Shown: positions 53,005 through 62,958 of the stretch, in pieces
How positions within the stretch are numbered: position 1 is the first letter of the stretch
How the letters are laid out: each line of letters starts with the position of its first letter
Source of the DNA: Streptomonospora litoralis
Lineage (GTDB): Bacteria; Actinomycetota; Actinomycetes; Streptosporangiales; Streptosporangiaceae
DNA: 64,000 bases
NCBI RefSeq assembly: GCF_004323735.1
Contig: NZ_CP036455.1
Coordinates: forward strand, 4,397,101 to 4,461,100
Direction of reading: 5' to 3'
Translations under genes and position numbers: made by a program
Notes under the pieces: generated by a model
Told to the model about the DNA's origin: nothing
What the model saw: only the letters and a program-made list of their open reading frames with translations
Databases searched by the model: none

Positions 53005-53186
53005 AGCGGACCCGCTCCGCTTCCGACCGCTCCTCGCACAGCAGCCGCGGCGGCGATCGTTACCGGTATACGCGGCGCGTCCGAACGGCGGCAGGCCCGC
53101 CGACCTGCGACAATCGCCACCGGGGAACACCGACGGTGATCGCGGCGGGCCGTCCGCGCGGCCCACGCTGCACGGGGAGGATCACG

Positions 53187-53555
53187 ATGTCGATCTCGGA
53201 CATCTTCACGTCCGCGGCGGGCGGTCTGGACGAACACGAGCGGCTGCGCAGCCACGTCGAGGGCATCCGCGAACGCGCCGCCAAGGCGGTGCCGTGGGGG
53301 CCCGACACCGTCGGGATACCGCCGCAGGCGGGCGAGAATGCGCTCATGCGGGTCAACGACATCGCCTTCTACGCCAACGCCCGCCAGGAGATCGTGTCCT
53401 TCGCCGACCTCTGCCTGGCGCTGCTCGACTCGCACCGCCCGCGCGACGCCGGCGCCATCGGCAGCGGCGACTCAGCTCCGGCCCAGCGGTGCCGGTGCTG
53501 CATGCTGCGGTGGCCCTGCCCCACCGTCCGCGAGATGGCGCGGCGGTTGGACTGA
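53187..53555 (+). CDS. Conserved hypothetical protein with C-terminal cysteine cluster
   Basis: 122 residues, helical, ending in RCRCCMLRWPCPTVREMARR. The closing Cys pattern (CxCC...CPT) recalls actinomycete DUF6221-like or phage-associated proteins whose C-terminus reads CPTLR. The rest (LRSHVEGIRERAAKAVPWGP; RVNDIAFYANARQEIVSFAD) suits a small helical bundle. ATG 53187 follows GGGGAGG at 7 nt. It may bind zinc or iron through the cysteines; function unknown. Confidence 0.7.
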   Translation: MSISDIFTSAAGGLDEHERLRSHVEGIRERAAKAVPWGPDTVGIPPQAGENALMRVNDIAFYANARQEIVSFADLCLALLDSHRPRDAGAIGSGDSAPAQRCRCCMLRWPCPTVREMARRLD

Positions 53556-53667
53556 TCCCCGTCCCGGCCTGCCGCCGAAACACCGACCGCGGTCCGCGCC
53601 CCGCGGGACCGGCGGGAGGCGTGTAGTGGGATCCGCGCGCACAGCGCATAATAGGGCCGCGAGCACG

Positions 53668-53900
53668 ATGGGAGCCGACACCGCCGAACTGTTCGCGCGC
53701 ACGGCACACTGGCCACGACCGTACGGGACATCGCGCAGGAGGCCGCTATCCTTTCCGGGAGTCTTGACCTCCGCTTCCCCTGCAGTGAGCCCGTCTTCTG
53801 CTTCAAGGAGACCATCGACGTGCTGTTCGATCCCCTCGGCGCCCGGTGCGCCGCCCTGGTGACCCCGCGCCCCGCGCCGACCGTCGCGGGTGCCGCGTGA
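53668..53900 (+). pseudogene. Small gene with disrupted 5' end, overlapping the alkylation-repair gene
   Basis: From about 53703 to its stop, one frame shows strong GC-third-position bias and protein-like sequence (TLATTVRDIAQEAAILSGSL, CSEPVFCFKETIDVLFDPLG). It ends in GTGA overlapping the start of the next gene, as coupled operon genes do. No ATG, GTG or TTG start lies in that frame before 53820; a stop occurs at 53652. A plausible N-terminus (MGADTAELFART) lies in the adjacent frame from ATG 53668, so a single indel near 53695-53705 would join them. It may be a frameshifted gene or a sequencing error. Family unknown. Confidence 0.4.
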
Positions 53901-54730
53901 GCGCGCACTTCGGCGTCGTGGCGGCCGTACGCGAGCGGCTGCGTGAACTGGCCGACTCCGACAGCGCGGAACCCATGCGCGCCTACATGAAGTCGGACCT
54001 GCCCTTCCACGGAGTCCGCGCCGAAACGCGGCGGCGCGCCATGCGTGAGGTGTTCGCCGCCCATCCCATCGAGGACCGGACGACATGGGAGGACACGGTT
54101 CGGGCGCTCTGGGAGGTGGCCTCCCACCGCGAGGAGCGCTACGCCGCGGTCCAACTGACGGGCGACCGGCTGTACCGCCGGTTCCAGATGCCCGATTCGC
54201 TGGGGCTGTACGGCGACCTGGTATCGGCCGGGGCGTGGTGGGACTACGTCGACGAGATCGCAGCGCGCCGCGTCGGTCCGCTGCTGCTCGACTGGCGCGA
54301 CTCGGTGCGGCCGGTGGTGCGGTCCTGGTCGACCTGCGGCGACATGTGGCTGCGGCGCACCGCGATCATCTGCCAGATCCACGCCAAGGAGCGCACCGAC
54401 ACCCGGCTGCTGGCCGAGGTGGTCCAGCCGAACCTCACGCACCCGGGCTTCTTCATCCGCAAGGCCGTCGGCTGGGCGCTGCGCAGCCATGCGGCCACCG
54501 ACCCGGATTGGGTGCACGCCTTCGTCACCGAACACGAGGAGACGCTGGCTCCCCTGGCGCGGCGGGAGGCGCTCAAACACATCGGCCCGCCGCCGCAAAC
54601 CGCCGGATCCGTTGCGCCGACGGACGCGGCGGCGGCCGGGGATGCCGACGGCTCGGTGAGCGGCGCGTCGGAGGGGGACTACGGCGCGGCGCCGCCCACG
54701 GCCACCCGACACCTGCGTCCCGGGCGCTGA
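53897..54730 (+). CDS. AlkD-like DNA alkylation repair protein
   Basis: 277 residues made of HEAT-like helical repeats. Conserved positions of AlkD are present: W115 and D119 in WWDYVDEIA, a later Trp in FFIRKAVGWALR, and DMWLRRTAIICQ. AlkD removes positively charged N3- and N7-alkyl purines and bulky adducts without base flipping. The last about 45 residues are Gly/Ala/Asp-rich disorder. GTG 53897 overlaps the stop of the preceding open frame by four bases. Toxin-producing actinomycetes often carry several such proteins for self-protection. Confidence 0.9.
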   Translation: MSAHFGVVAAVRERLRELADSDSAEPMRAYMKSDLPFHGVRAETRRRAMREVFAAHPIEDRTTWEDTVRALWEVASHREERYAAVQLTGDRLYRRFQMPDSLGLYGDLVSAGAWWDYVDEIAARRVGPLLLDWRDSVRPVVRSWSTCGDMWLRRTAIICQIHAKERTDTRLLAEVVQPNLTHPGFFIRKAVGWALRSHAATDPDWVHAFVTEHEETLAPLARREALKHIGPPPQTAGSVAPTDAAAAGDADGSVSGASEGDYGAAPPTATRHLRPGR

Positions 54731-55169
54731 GGAGGGGCGGGCGTCCGTCCGCGTTCGCGCCGGGTGATGCTCGTGGCGCAGGCGCGGACTCGTTCGCCGG
54801 TGAGAACCGCTCCCCAAGGCGCCGCCCGCCGGCGGCGGGGCGCGATCCACCGCCGGCAGGCGACACGTAGGGCGCCCGGTATGCGGTTCCGGCGACGCGA
54901 GGTGCGTCCGCCGACGGCTTTCACCGTGCCGGGCCTCACGCTGAACGTATTTGTAGAACCGGTTTCACTGCAATACCTCGAAGCGGACCGGTTTCAGGCA
55001 TCTTTGCTGGGATACTGAGGGATATCCCCGCGACACCAGAACCTGCTCTAATTCGGTGCGCTTGCGAGGCCGGACCGACCGGCTGCCGGTACACGCGGCC
55101 GACCCGCACAAGAGCGGTACGCGCGGTCTCGGAGCACCTGGCAGGAGCATGCGCCAGGCGCCCGCCGGG
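54731..55169. other. Intergenic region with a direct repeat
   Basis: No gene recognised. ACCGGTTTCA occurs twice (54958-54967 and 54987-54996), 29 bp apart, in an unusually AT-rich stretch (AACGTATTTGTAGAACC), suggesting tandem binding sites near a promoter. No plus-strand gene follows, so their role is open. Confidence 0.4.
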
Positions 55170-55472
55170 TCAGGCGGTGCCGGTGCGGAACTGCACGGAA
55201 GCCCGCTCGGCCAGCAGCGGCCGGATGACGCCCAGCACCTCCTGGTGCTCCGGATGGTCGCGGTAGGCCGCGAAGGCGTCCTCGTCGGCGACGTCCGCGA
55301 CGACCGCGAAGTCGAAGGTGTCGGCCCCGATCCCCAGATCGCGTCCGAACGAGTAGCCGTCGAGCTGCGGAATCACGCCGGGCAGCCGCGAGAGCTCCTC
55401 CTCGACGCGGGCTACCTGTTCGGAGGTGACGCCTTCGGACCAGCGGAACAATGCGATGTGCCTCAGTGCCAT
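55170..55472 (-). CDS. Dabb-family (stress-responsive alpha/beta-barrel) protein
   Basis: 100 residues with the dimeric ferredoxin-like fold: MALRHIALFRWSEGVTSEQV opens with the family His in RHIALFRW, and DFAVVADVADEDAFAAYRDH-PEHQEVL is the signature. Roles range from heat stress protection to polyketide cyclisation; the conserved His in the first strand could be catalytic in cyclase-type members. It is monocistronic with no neighbour that selects a function. Confidence 0.88.
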   Translation of the reverse strand: MALRHIALFRWSEGVTSEQVARVEEELSRLPGVIPQLDGYSFGRDLGIGADTFDFAVVADVADEDAFAAYRDHPEHQEVLGVIRPLLAERASVQFRTGTA

Positions 55473-56024
55473 GGCAGGAAGCTACTAGACCACCGCCGCC
55501 CGACGGGGTCCGCCCCGGCGGCGCGGGCACGGGAAACGTCGGCCCCGAGACGACTCCGGCCCCAGGGGCGGGGGACAGCTCCTGGGGCCGGTCACAGGGG
55601 GATGCGAACCGCGGTCGCGCGGGCCGGACACCGTGCGGGGTTGTGACCGGTCCCACGCGGTGGGGCACCGCGTCGTGGGTCGACGGTAACCGCGATTCGA
55701 TTACGCGCACGGACTGATCAGGTAACCGAAAGGTCTCGATTGCCGGTATACCGCGACTGACCTGCGGTGATCTACCTGCTGGGATAAACCAAACATAACG
55801 GCGTTAACCGGTCACATGTAGACACAGGCATCTCCAGCCCCACCGGCCCCAGGCGACTACGGAACAGACGGCGGACGCCGCTTTTCCATAAGACCACCCG
55901 CCACCCGGCCGACCAGAAGGCCGCACAGCCAACCCGAGCCGCACCCCCGCAAGACTCGCAACCGGGTAGGCCCGCCGTCCGCACCTGCCGGGCCGGACGG
56001 CGGACCTTTTTTCGGGCCTCTGTG
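55473..56024. other. Intergenic region with plus-strand terminator, possible small RNA
   Basis: No protein gene is supported. Unusually AT-rich DNA around 55770-55810 (GGATAAACCAAACATAACGG) is followed by about 200 bp and then a strong plus-strand intrinsic terminator with six T. No plus-strand coding gene explains it, so a small RNA from about 55800 to 56012 is possible. A palindrome CGGTATACCG (about 55744-55753) is also present. Confidence 0.4.
55972..56012 (+). terminator. Intrinsic terminator with T6 tract, plus strand
   Basis: CCGCCGTCCG pairs exactly with CGGACGGCGG across 12 nt; ACC and six T follow. The T tract is on the plus strand only, and the minus-strand gene ending at 56025 would meet it with the T tract on the wrong side. 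Confidence 0.8.
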
Positions 56025-56294
56025 TCAGCTCACGCGGACCGCCATCAGGTACGCGTCGTCGGAGTCGGCGTCGACGATGTCGGTGATTCGCCAGGTTTGG
56101 CCGCCGACGGTGAACGTGTCGCCGGTGCGGACGTCGATCATGCCCTCGTCGCGCCATTCTTCGGGTCCGCCGAGTTTGGCGGCCGGCGAGCCGTCCTCAT
56201 CGAGCCAGAAGCGTCCGCCGCCGACCGGACCGCCTGGGAATCGGTCGTTTCGGCCGTAGGTGATTCTCTCTTCCGCGCCGATCTCGTGATCCAC
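56025..56294 (-). CDS. DUF6406-like small conserved protein
   Basis: 89 residues. The C-terminal part (VRTGDTFTVGGQTWRITDIV, then DDAYLMAVRVS) matches a small actinomycete family with a beta-barrel-like pattern, which I identify as DUF6406. The start is GTG with GGGAGA 10 nt upstream. Its upstream region has two GCCGAAAAG direct repeats on the minus strand. Function unknown; proteins of this type often sit beside developmental regulators, none of which is present here. Confidence 0.7.
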   Translation of the reverse strand: MDHEIGAEERITYGRNDRFPGGPVGGGRFWLDEDGSPAAKLGGPEEWRDEGMIDVRTGDTFTVGGQTWRITDIVDADSDDAYLMAVRVS

Positions 56295-56530
56295 GTCCGA
56301 CCGTCTCCCGTCATGCGAGATTTCCGGCTTAGCCTTTTCGGCTGTCGCCCTTTTCGGCTTTTGCCCATGCCGCGGGACGGGCGGCTCCCCGGAGGAATCC
56401 GCCCTTAGGTGTACCGAACCTTACTCCTCTTGCCGTGCAATTGCATGCAGGCTGGAAGACTCCGCGGAAGGCGTTCGAAGAGCGCATGACGGCGCCGGTG
56501 GGAGGTTGTCGACTTCCGGTGACGCGTATA

Positions 56531-57640
56531 TCACTCCCCGAGGTCGACGACCGCGGCGACCGTGCCGCCGCCCGAAGGCCCCTGGTGAACCGCCGCCACC
56601 GAGACGAAGACCGCGGGGTCGCCCGTCACCGAGGCCGCGACGCCGCCGACGGTGGCCTTGATCTGGCGGTGCCAGTGCACGTCGGAGTCGTCCAGCATGA
56701 TGTTGCGCCGCCCGCGCACGCGGCCCGAAGGGTCGGCTTCGCACTTGAGGAACACGTTGACCAGCCGGTCCCCCAGGTCGTCGGGGTGCGGGCGCTTCGG
56801 CAGGTCGAGCCCTGCCGAGCGGATGGCCGACCAGATGCCGTCGGCGTCCAGCGCGTCGGTCATGACGCCGTGGCCGATCCGGTACCGTCCGCCCACGCCG
56901 CGCGCGTTGCCGACCACGACGATCTGCGCCCGGTCCAGCTCCACGCCCGAGGAGCAGGAGGCGACCGACGAGTACAGCCCCAGATCGGAGTGGATCTGCT
57001 CGGCGGAGGGCTCCTCGATCTCGCCCAGCGCGGTGGCGATGCCCAGCGCGGTCGTGGAGTTGGAGATGTCCATCGACTTCAGCGTGTCCTCGGTGACCAC
57101 GTCGTGGCCGCGCGACTTGGCGTCGTTGATGGTCTCCAGCACCAGCAGCGGCGTCTTCGTCTGCACGTAGTGCACGTCGGCCGGGTCGCTGATGCCCGCC
57201 TCGGCCATCGCCGCCCGCACGCCCGCGGCGACCTTGCGCACCATGGCCGGCCGCCCGATGTCCTCGGGCAGCAGCTCGTCGCTCATGGCGATGCCGACCG
57301 CCAGCCGCGGTTCGTCCGACGGCGCGTAGCGTCCTTCGGGCGCGCGGGCGAAGACGGTGGCGTGCGGGGAGATCACGCCGTCGGTGCCGCCCGACCACAC
57401 CAGCGGGATCCGCTTCACGTCCTCCTCGCCGCGGGTCCCCTTCGCCACCAGCACCTCGCGGAACGCCCGGTCGGCCAAGATGCGGGTGTAGTCGTTGACT
57501 CCGCCGTTGCCCTCCGTCTTGCCGACCACGGCCAGCACGTCGTCGGCGCCGAGCACGCCGTCGTCGATGAGCCGGGCCAGCCCGGACGCGTCCGTGACGC
57601 TCTCGATCGCCACCTTGTGCACTTCGATGGGCGTGGGCAT
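56531..57640 (-). CDS. Ring-opening amidohydrolase (barbiturase / cyanuric acid hydrolase family)
   Basis: 369 residues. The family is built of three similar repeats, each giving a Ser-Lys pair around a toblerone-like active site. The serine segments are visible: [34 protein letters not shown] and [17 protein letters not shown], with the lysines in [26 protein letters not shown] region and [15 protein letters not shown]. Members hydrolyse cyclic ureides such as barbiturate or cyanuric acid. It is the last gene of the HyuAB-carbamate kinase unit. ATG 57640 follows GGAGAGG at 8 nt. Substrate is not decided by sequence; barbiturate-like compounds suit the neighbourhood. Confidence 0.9.
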   Translation of the reverse strand: MPTPIEVHKVAIESVTDASGLARLIDDGVLGADDVLAVVGKTEGNGGVNDYTRILADRAFREVLVAKGTRGEEDVKRIPLVWSGGTDGVISPHATVFARAPEGRYAPSDEPRLAVGIAMSDELLPEDIGRPAMVRKVAAGVRAAMAEAGISDPADVHYVQTKTPLLVLETINDAKSRGHDVVTEDTLKSMDISNSTTALGIATALGEIEEPSAEQIHSDLGLYSSVASCSSGVELDRAQIVVVGNARGVGGRYRIGHGVMTDALDADGIWSAIRSAGLDLPKRPHPDDLGDRLVNVFLKCEADPSGRVRGRRNIMLDDSDVHWHRQIKATVGGVAASVTGDPAVFVSVAAVHQGPSGGGTVAAVVDLGE

Positions 57641-57678
57641 CTGCGCCACCTCTCCTTCTGGATTCGTTGTGAGCGACA

Positions 57679-58620
57679 TCACGGCTCGACGACCGTACCC
57701 GCGCGACCGGCCGATCCGTCGGCGACACCATCGAGTCCGGTGATGGCGGCGCGCCGCCCGCCCGCCTCGACGAACCGCACCGCCGCCTCGACCTTGGGGC
57801 CCATGCTGCCCTCGGCGAAGTGCCCCGCGGTGAGGTGGCCGCGCAGCTCGGCGGCGCTGATCCGGCCGATGGGACGCGCCTCGCCGGTGCCGTAGCCCAG
57901 CACGGCGCCGGGCACGTCGGTGGCGATCACCAGGCGGTCGGCCTCCAGCGCGCACGCCAGCAGGGCGGCGGTGCGGTCCTTGTCCAGCACCGCCTGGACT
58001 CCGTGCAGCACGCCGTCGCCGCCGCGTGCGACCGGCACTCCTCCGCCTCCCGCGGCCACCGGCACGACTCCGGCCGCCAGCAGTGCCCGCACTGCCGGGG
58101 CGTCGAGGATCTCGCGCGGCTGGGGCGAGGGCACCACACGGCGCCATCCGCGCTCGCCGAAGTCGACCCAGTCCTGCCCGAGCGCCGCGAAACGTGCCGC
58201 CTCCTCTGCAGACACGTAGCGGCCGACGGGCTTGGCCGGACGCGCGAACGCGGGGTCGGCGGTGTCGACCAGGGTCCGGGTCACCACGGCGCCGACCGCG
58301 CGGGGGTGCCCGCGGCGGGCGAGCGCGGCCTCCAGCGCGTCGGCGATGGTGAATCCGATGGTGGCCTGGGTCTGGGCGCCGCACCAGTCGAGGGTGACGG
58401 GCGGCACCACATCGGCGGCGAGCTCGTTCTTCACCAGCAGATTGCCGACCTGGGGCCCGTTTCCGTGGGTGAGCACGACCTCGGTGCCGTCGGCGATCAG
58501 GTCGGCGACGTGCTCCATCGCCGCCGTCAGGGCGCTGCGCTGGTCGTCGGGGCGGGCGCTGCCGTCGGGGGCGGTCATCGCGTTGCCGCCCAGCGCGATC
58601 ACTACACGGGGCGCACTCAC
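57679..58620 (-). CDS. Carbamate kinase
   Basis: 313 residues of the amino-acid-kinase fold: [15 protein letters not shown] at the N-terminus, [14 protein letters not shown], the PSPQPREI loop, [17 protein letters not shown] and the [20 protein letters not shown] closing helix. The enzyme uses carbamoyl phosphate and ADP to make ATP and carbamate. There is no arginine deiminase or ornithine carbamoyltransferase nearby, so it is not the classic arginine pathway gene. GTG overlaps the HyuB stop (GTGA). In this operon it would recover ATP from a carbamoyl group derived from cyclic ureides. Confidence 0.93.
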   Translation of the reverse strand: MSAPRVVIALGGNAMTAPDGSARPDDQRSALTAAMEHVADLIADGTEVVLTHGNGPQVGNLLVKNELAADVVPPVTLDWCGAQTQATIGFTIADALEAALARRGHPRAVGAVVTRTLVDTADPAFARPAKPVGRYVSAEEAARFAALGQDWVDFGERGWRRVVPSPQPREILDAPAVRALLAAGVVPVAAGGGGVPVARGGDGVLHGVQAVLDKDRTAALLACALEADRLVIATDVPGAVLGYGTGEARPIGRISAAELRGHLTAGHFAEGSMGPKVEAAVRFVEAGGRRAAITGLDGVADGSAGRAGTVVEP

Positions 58621-60506
58621 CGGCGGTCGACCTCCGGGAAGGGCTCCCCGCCGGAAAGGGCGGAGTAGCCGGGGCCGCGGTCGAAGAAGGGGGCGTCGGC
58701 GGGCCGGGCGCGGCGCATGCGCTCCCGCAGGGCCTCGGTCTCGGGTGCGTCGGCGCTCGGCGCGTCGTCGGGGCCCTCCACCGCGACGCCGTAGTCCTCG
58801 CGGGCGGCGCGGCGGGACACCTTGCCGCAGCGGACGTCGGCCAGCACCGCGTCGACCTCGCGCTCCAGCGGGTCGCCCCAGCCGCCGCCTCCGGTGGTGC
58901 GGATGCGGATGACCTCGCCGGCGCGCACCGGCTCGGCCTCCACCAGTCCGGCGAGTTCGCGCTCGGCCGGGCCGCCGGGGTCGATGGTCACCTGGAAGGG
59001 CGCGCCGGCGCCGCCGCCCTTGACGCCCCAGCAGGCGAGGATGGAGCGGTCGGCGATGGACATGAAGGAGGCGTCGCGCAGCATCCGGATGTGCTTCTCG
59101 TAGCCCAGCCCGCCGCGGAACCGCCCGGCACCGCCGGAGTCCACGGCCAGGCCCAGCCGCTCGACGATGAAGGGGAAGCGCGACTCGGTGAACTCGGTGG
59201 GCAGGTTGCGGGAGTCGGGCACCACGTGGATGGTGTCCTCGCCGTCGGCGTAGTGCCGCCCTCCCGAGCCGCCGCCCAGCACCTCGCGCATCAGGTAGGG
59301 CTCGCCGTCGGCTCCGGTGCCGAAGACCCCGGTGTAGCGGATGGTCTCCTGGTCGGCCGGCATGTTGCCGTCGACCGCCTTCGCCAGCGTGCCCGCGAGC
59401 ACGCCCAGCAGGCGCAGGATGACGAAGGTGCGGGCGTTGGTCGGCGCCGGGAAGACGGGGGTGAGCAGGGTGCCCTTCTCGGGGAAGCGCATCTCGATCA
59501 GCGGCACCACGCCCTCGTTGACGTCCAGCTCGGCCATCCGCTCGGGAGTGTCGGCGAGGTTGCGCAGGATGGGGGCCAGCCACTTCTTCAGGAAGTTGCC
59601 GTCGGCGTAGTCGGCGCAGTGGTTGATGGGCCCCCTGGCCTGGGGCGAGGTCCCGGCGAAGTCGATGATCAGCCGGTCGGGGACCTTGGTGAGGGTGATG
59701 CGCTGGCGGTGCAGCCGCGGCTCGTCGACGCCGTCGTGCTCGGCGTAGTCCTCCCAGACGTAGGTGCCGTCGGGGATCTTGGCGAGGATCTCGCGCCGGT
59801 AGGTCTCGGTGGTGGCCTCCAGCACGGCGTCGAAGCTGCGCTCGACGGCGGCGCGGCCGTAGCGGTCGAACAGGTCGCCGAGGCGGCGCGCACCCATCAG
59901 GCAGGCCGAGCACTCGGCGTCGAGGTCGGCGGCTAGTGAGGCGGGCATGCGGGAGTTGCGCACCATGATGCGCAGCGCGGCGCGGTTGGGCACGCCCTGG
60001 TCCCACAGCTTGATCGGCGGGACCATCAGACCCTCCTCGTAGACCGAGGTGGCCTTGGGCGGCATGGACCCGGGGCAGGCTCCGCCGATGTCGTCGTGGT
60101 GGCCGAACGCCTGCACGAACGCCACCACCTGCGCGCCGGAGCCGTCGTCGTGGAAGACGGGCACGGTGACGCACAGGTCCGGCAGGTGTCCGATGCCGCC
60201 TTCGGACTCGTAGACGTCGTTGTGGAAGAACACGTCGCCGGGGCGCATGGTCTCCAGCGGGAAGTCGCGCGCGACGGGGTGCACCAGGGCGGAGTAGGAG
60301 CGGCCGGTGAGCTTGCGCAGCCGCCGGTCGTGGATGCCGACCCGGAAGTCGTGGGCGTCGCGGATCATGGGCGAGCGGGAGGTCCGCGCGATCGCGGTCT
60401 CGACCTCCTTCTCCACCGAGGCCAGGGTGCCCTCCACGATCTCGACGAGCACGGGGTCGGCCGGCGGGCGCTCGACCGCGGCCGCAGAGGCGGGGTCGCC
60501 GGTCAA
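58617..60506 (-). CDS. Hydantoinase B/oxoprolinase beta-like subunit
   Basis: 629 residues. Family motifs are intact: [71 protein letters not shown] and [17 protein letters not shown]. With subunit A it forms ATP-dependent hydantoinase, N-methylhydantoinase, oxoprolinase or acetone-carboxylase-like complexes. The start is TTG, overlapping the HyuA stop (TTGA) with GAGGAGG 7 nt upstream; no better start lies nearby. Substrate is a cyclic amide or ureide by context. Confidence 0.92.
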   Translation of the reverse strand: MTGDPASAAAVERPPADPVLVEIVEGTLASVEKEVETAIARTSRSPMIRDAHDFRVGIHDRRLRKLTGRSYSALVHPVARDFPLETMRPGDVFFHNDVYESEGGIGHLPDLCVTVPVFHDDGSGAQVVAFVQAFGHHDDIGGACPGSMPPKATSVYEEGLMVPPIKLWDQGVPNRAALRIMVRNSRMPASLAADLDAECSACLMGARRLGDLFDRYGRAAVERSFDAVLEATTETYRREILAKIPDGTYVWEDYAEHDGVDEPRLHRQRITLTKVPDRLIIDFAGTSPQARGPINHCADYADGNFLKKWLAPILRNLADTPERMAELDVNEGVVPLIEMRFPEKGTLLTPVFPAPTNARTFVILRLLGVLAGTLAKAVDGNMPADQETIRYTGVFGTGADGEPYLMREVLGGGSGGRHYADGEDTIHVVPDSRNLPTEFTESRFPFIVERLGLAVDSGGAGRFRGGLGYEKHIRMLRDASFMSIADRSILACWGVKGGGAGAPFQVTIDPGGPAERELAGLVEAEPVRAGEVIRIRTTGGGGWGDPLEREVDAVLADVRCGKVSRRAAREDYGVAVEGPDDAPSADAPETEALRERMRRARPADAPFFDRGPGYSALSGGEPFPEVDRR

Positions 60507-62710
60507 CGCTGCACCTCCTCTGCTGCGGTTGCGGCTGCGGTGTGGACGAAGGCGCCGGGCGACGCCGCGGCCGCGTCGGCGGCGGCGCCGCGTGCGTTCG
60601 CGGCGTCGGAGGTGACGTGGAGCCCTCCGGAGGCGTCCACGCGGGCGGTGAAGCCGGGGTGCAGCGGCAGCGTCGCCCCGTACTCCTCGATCACGGCGGG
60701 CCCGTGCAGCCTCCGGCCCGGCGCGAGCGCGTCGCGCCGGTAGACGGGCGTGTCCGGGTGCACGTCGCCGTCGAAGCGGACGTCGCGCACGCCGGTGAGG
60801 GCGGCGTCCGCGCCGCTTTCGGCGGAGGCGGCGAGCGTGCGGGCCTCGGGGCGGCGGATGCGGCCGATGCCGGTCACCCGCAGGTTCACCCACTCCACCT
60901 GCTGGGCGGCGTCGTCGCGCAGGTCGTAGCCGTAGAGGTCGCGGTGGGCGTCGTGGAACGCCCGTGCCACCGCGTCGGCGGACGCCGCGTCGAGCGCTTC
61001 GGCGGGCACCGGCACCCGCACCTCGTAGGCCTGGCCGAAGTAACGCAGATCGGCGCTGCGCTCCAGGCGGATGCCGCCGATGCCCTCGGGCTCCTCCGCG
61101 CCGCCGAAGCCTTCGGCACGCAGCGCGGTCCGGGCCTCGGCGGCCAGTTCGGCGAAGACCGCCTCGGCGGCGGCCGCGTCGAGTTCGGCGTGGCGGGCAA
61201 CGCGGGTGCGCACGTAGTCGTTGCGGACGTCCACACTGAGCAGGCCGAACGCCGAGACGTTGGCGGGGTCGGGCGGTACGAACGCGCCTGCGGGACCGAG
61301 GATGTCGATCAGCGGGCACAGCAGCAGCGCTCCGGATCCGCCGAACGCCACCAGGCGGAAGTCGCGCACGTCCAGCCCGCGCTGCACGGTGATCTGGCGC
61401 AGTGCGTTGGCCTGGTTCCACGCGGAGATCCGCAGGATGCCCTCGGCGGCCTGCGCGGAGTCCAGTCCCAGCCGCTCCCCCAGCGCCGCGAGGCCCGCCT
61501 CGGCGGCGGCCGTGTCGAGCGGCATCTCCCCGCCCAGCAGGTGCGGCGGGATGCGGCCGAGGGCGGCGTGGGCGTCGGTGACGGTGGGCTCGGTGCCGCC
61601 GTTGCCGTAGCAGACCGGGCCGGGGTCGGCGCCGGCCGATGCGGGGCCGACCTTGAGTGCGCCTTCGGGCGAGATGCGGGCGATGGAACCGCCGCCGGCG
61701 CCGACGGTGACGACGTCGATCATCGGGATTTTGGAGGGGTAGCGGCCGACGGAACCCTCGGTGGTCAGTCCGGGCTCGCCCCCGAGCACCACGGAGACGT
61801 CGGTGGAGGTGCCGCCGCCGTCCAGGGTGAGCACGCGGTCGTAGCCGGCGCGCCCGGCCAGCAGCGCCGCGCCCAGCGCTCCGGCGGCGGGCCCCGACAT
61901 GACGGTGCTGATCGGCTGGTTCACGACCTCCTCGGCCGAGACCACGCCGCCGTTGGACTTCATCACCAGGAACGGGGGGCGCGCACCGCCGGGTCCGGCA
62001 CCGGCCTCTTCCAGCCGTGCGGCGATACTGCCGATGTAGCGGGTGACGCCGGGTTTGACGGCGGCGTCGACGAGGGTCGTCATGGAGCGCTCGTACTCGC
62101 GGTACTCGCGCAGCACGTCGGAGCTGAGGGACACGGTCGCAGCGGGGTGCTCGGCGCGCAGGATCTCGCGCAGCCGCCGCTCGTGCGCGGGGTCGGCGTA
62201 GGCGTGCAGCAGGCAGACGCCGATGGTGTCGACGCCGCGGTCGCGGAACCAGCGGGCGGCCGCGGCGGCGCCCTCCTCCTCCAGGGGACGCAGTTCGGCG
62301 CCGGTGTGGTCGAGCCGGCCGCCGACGGTGCGCACCAGGTCGGCGGGAACGATCCGCTCGGGCTTGATCCAGAAGTAGGAGTTGCCGTAGCCGTCGGGCA
62401 CGGCCTGGCGGGCGATCTCCAGGATGAACTCGTAGCCCTCGGTGGTGATGAACCCGAGCCGGCCGGTCTTGCCCTCCAGCAGCAGATTGGTGGCCACTGT
62501 GGTGCCGTGGGAGACGGCGCTGACCGCGGTGCCGCCACCGAGCAGGTCCAGCGCCTTGGCGACGCCGTCCATGAACCCGGCGGAGGGGTCGGCCGGGGTT
62601 GAGGGTGTCTTGGTGGCCAGCAGTTCACCGGTGTCTTCGTCGAGCGCGACGACGTCGGTGAACGTGCCTCCCGTGTCGATCCCGATGCGGACCCTGCGCT
62701 GCTCCGCCAT
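60503..62710 (-). CDS. Hydantoinase A/oxoprolinase alpha-like subunit
   Basis: 735 residues. GIDTGGTFTDVVALDEDTGE is the N-terminal phosphate-binding signature of the ASKHA ATPase fold, and GGTSTDVSVVLGGEPGLTTE the second; the conserved SHGTTVATNLLLEGKTGRLG is also present. It binds ATP and phosphorylates the substrate amide to drive ring opening. It is the first gene of a four-gene overlapping operon. About 250 bp upstream contain no recognised regulator; only a truncated remnant gene lies between it and secA2. Confidence 0.93.
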   Translation of the reverse strand: MAEQRRVRIGIDTGGTFTDVVALDEDTGELLATKTPSTPADPSAGFMDGVAKALDLLGGGTAVSAVSHGTTVATNLLLEGKTGRLGFITTEGYEFILEIARQAVPDGYGNSYFWIKPERIVPADLVRTVGGRLDHTGAELRPLEEEGAAAAARWFRDRGVDTIGVCLLHAYADPAHERRLREILRAEHPAATVSLSSDVLREYREYERSMTTLVDAAVKPGVTRYIGSIAARLEEAGAGPGGARPPFLVMKSNGGVVSAEEVVNQPISTVMSGPAAGALGAALLAGRAGYDRVLTLDGGGTSTDVSVVLGGEPGLTTEGSVGRYPSKIPMIDVVTVGAGGGSIARISPEGALKVGPASAGADPGPVCYGNGGTEPTVTDAHAALGRIPPHLLGGEMPLDTAAAEAGLAALGERLGLDSAQAAEGILRISAWNQANALRQITVQRGLDVRDFRLVAFGGSGALLLCPLIDILGPAGAFVPPDPANVSAFGLLSVDVRNDYVRTRVARHAELDAAAAEAVFAELAAEARTALRAEGFGGAEEPEGIGGIRLERSADLRYFGQAYEVRVPVPAEALDAASADAVARAFHDAHRDLYGYDLRDDAAQQVEWVNLRVTGIGRIRRPEARTLAASAESGADAALTGVRDVRFDGDVHPDTPVYRRDALAPGRRLHGPAVIEEYGATLPLHPGFTARVDASGGLHVTSDAANARGAAADAAAASPGAFVHTAAATAAEEVQR

Positions 62711-62958
62711 TCACCCGCCCCTGCGTGTCGGCGACTCGCTTCGGCCGCCGCGCGGAGTCGCGGGGCCGCACTAGGGATTCAACTCGGCGGGAGGTGCTGG
62801 TTAATCGGCAAGATCTGCCAACAGATGCGCGGTTTCTTCGTCGACGGCGCCACACGGGCCACGTGGCGCGGCCACTCGGGCCGCTGCGGAGGGGCTCGAC
62901 GGCCTCGCGAACACACCCGGAGGGGCGCGCACGCCCCTCCGGGATCGGCCGGGGGCGG

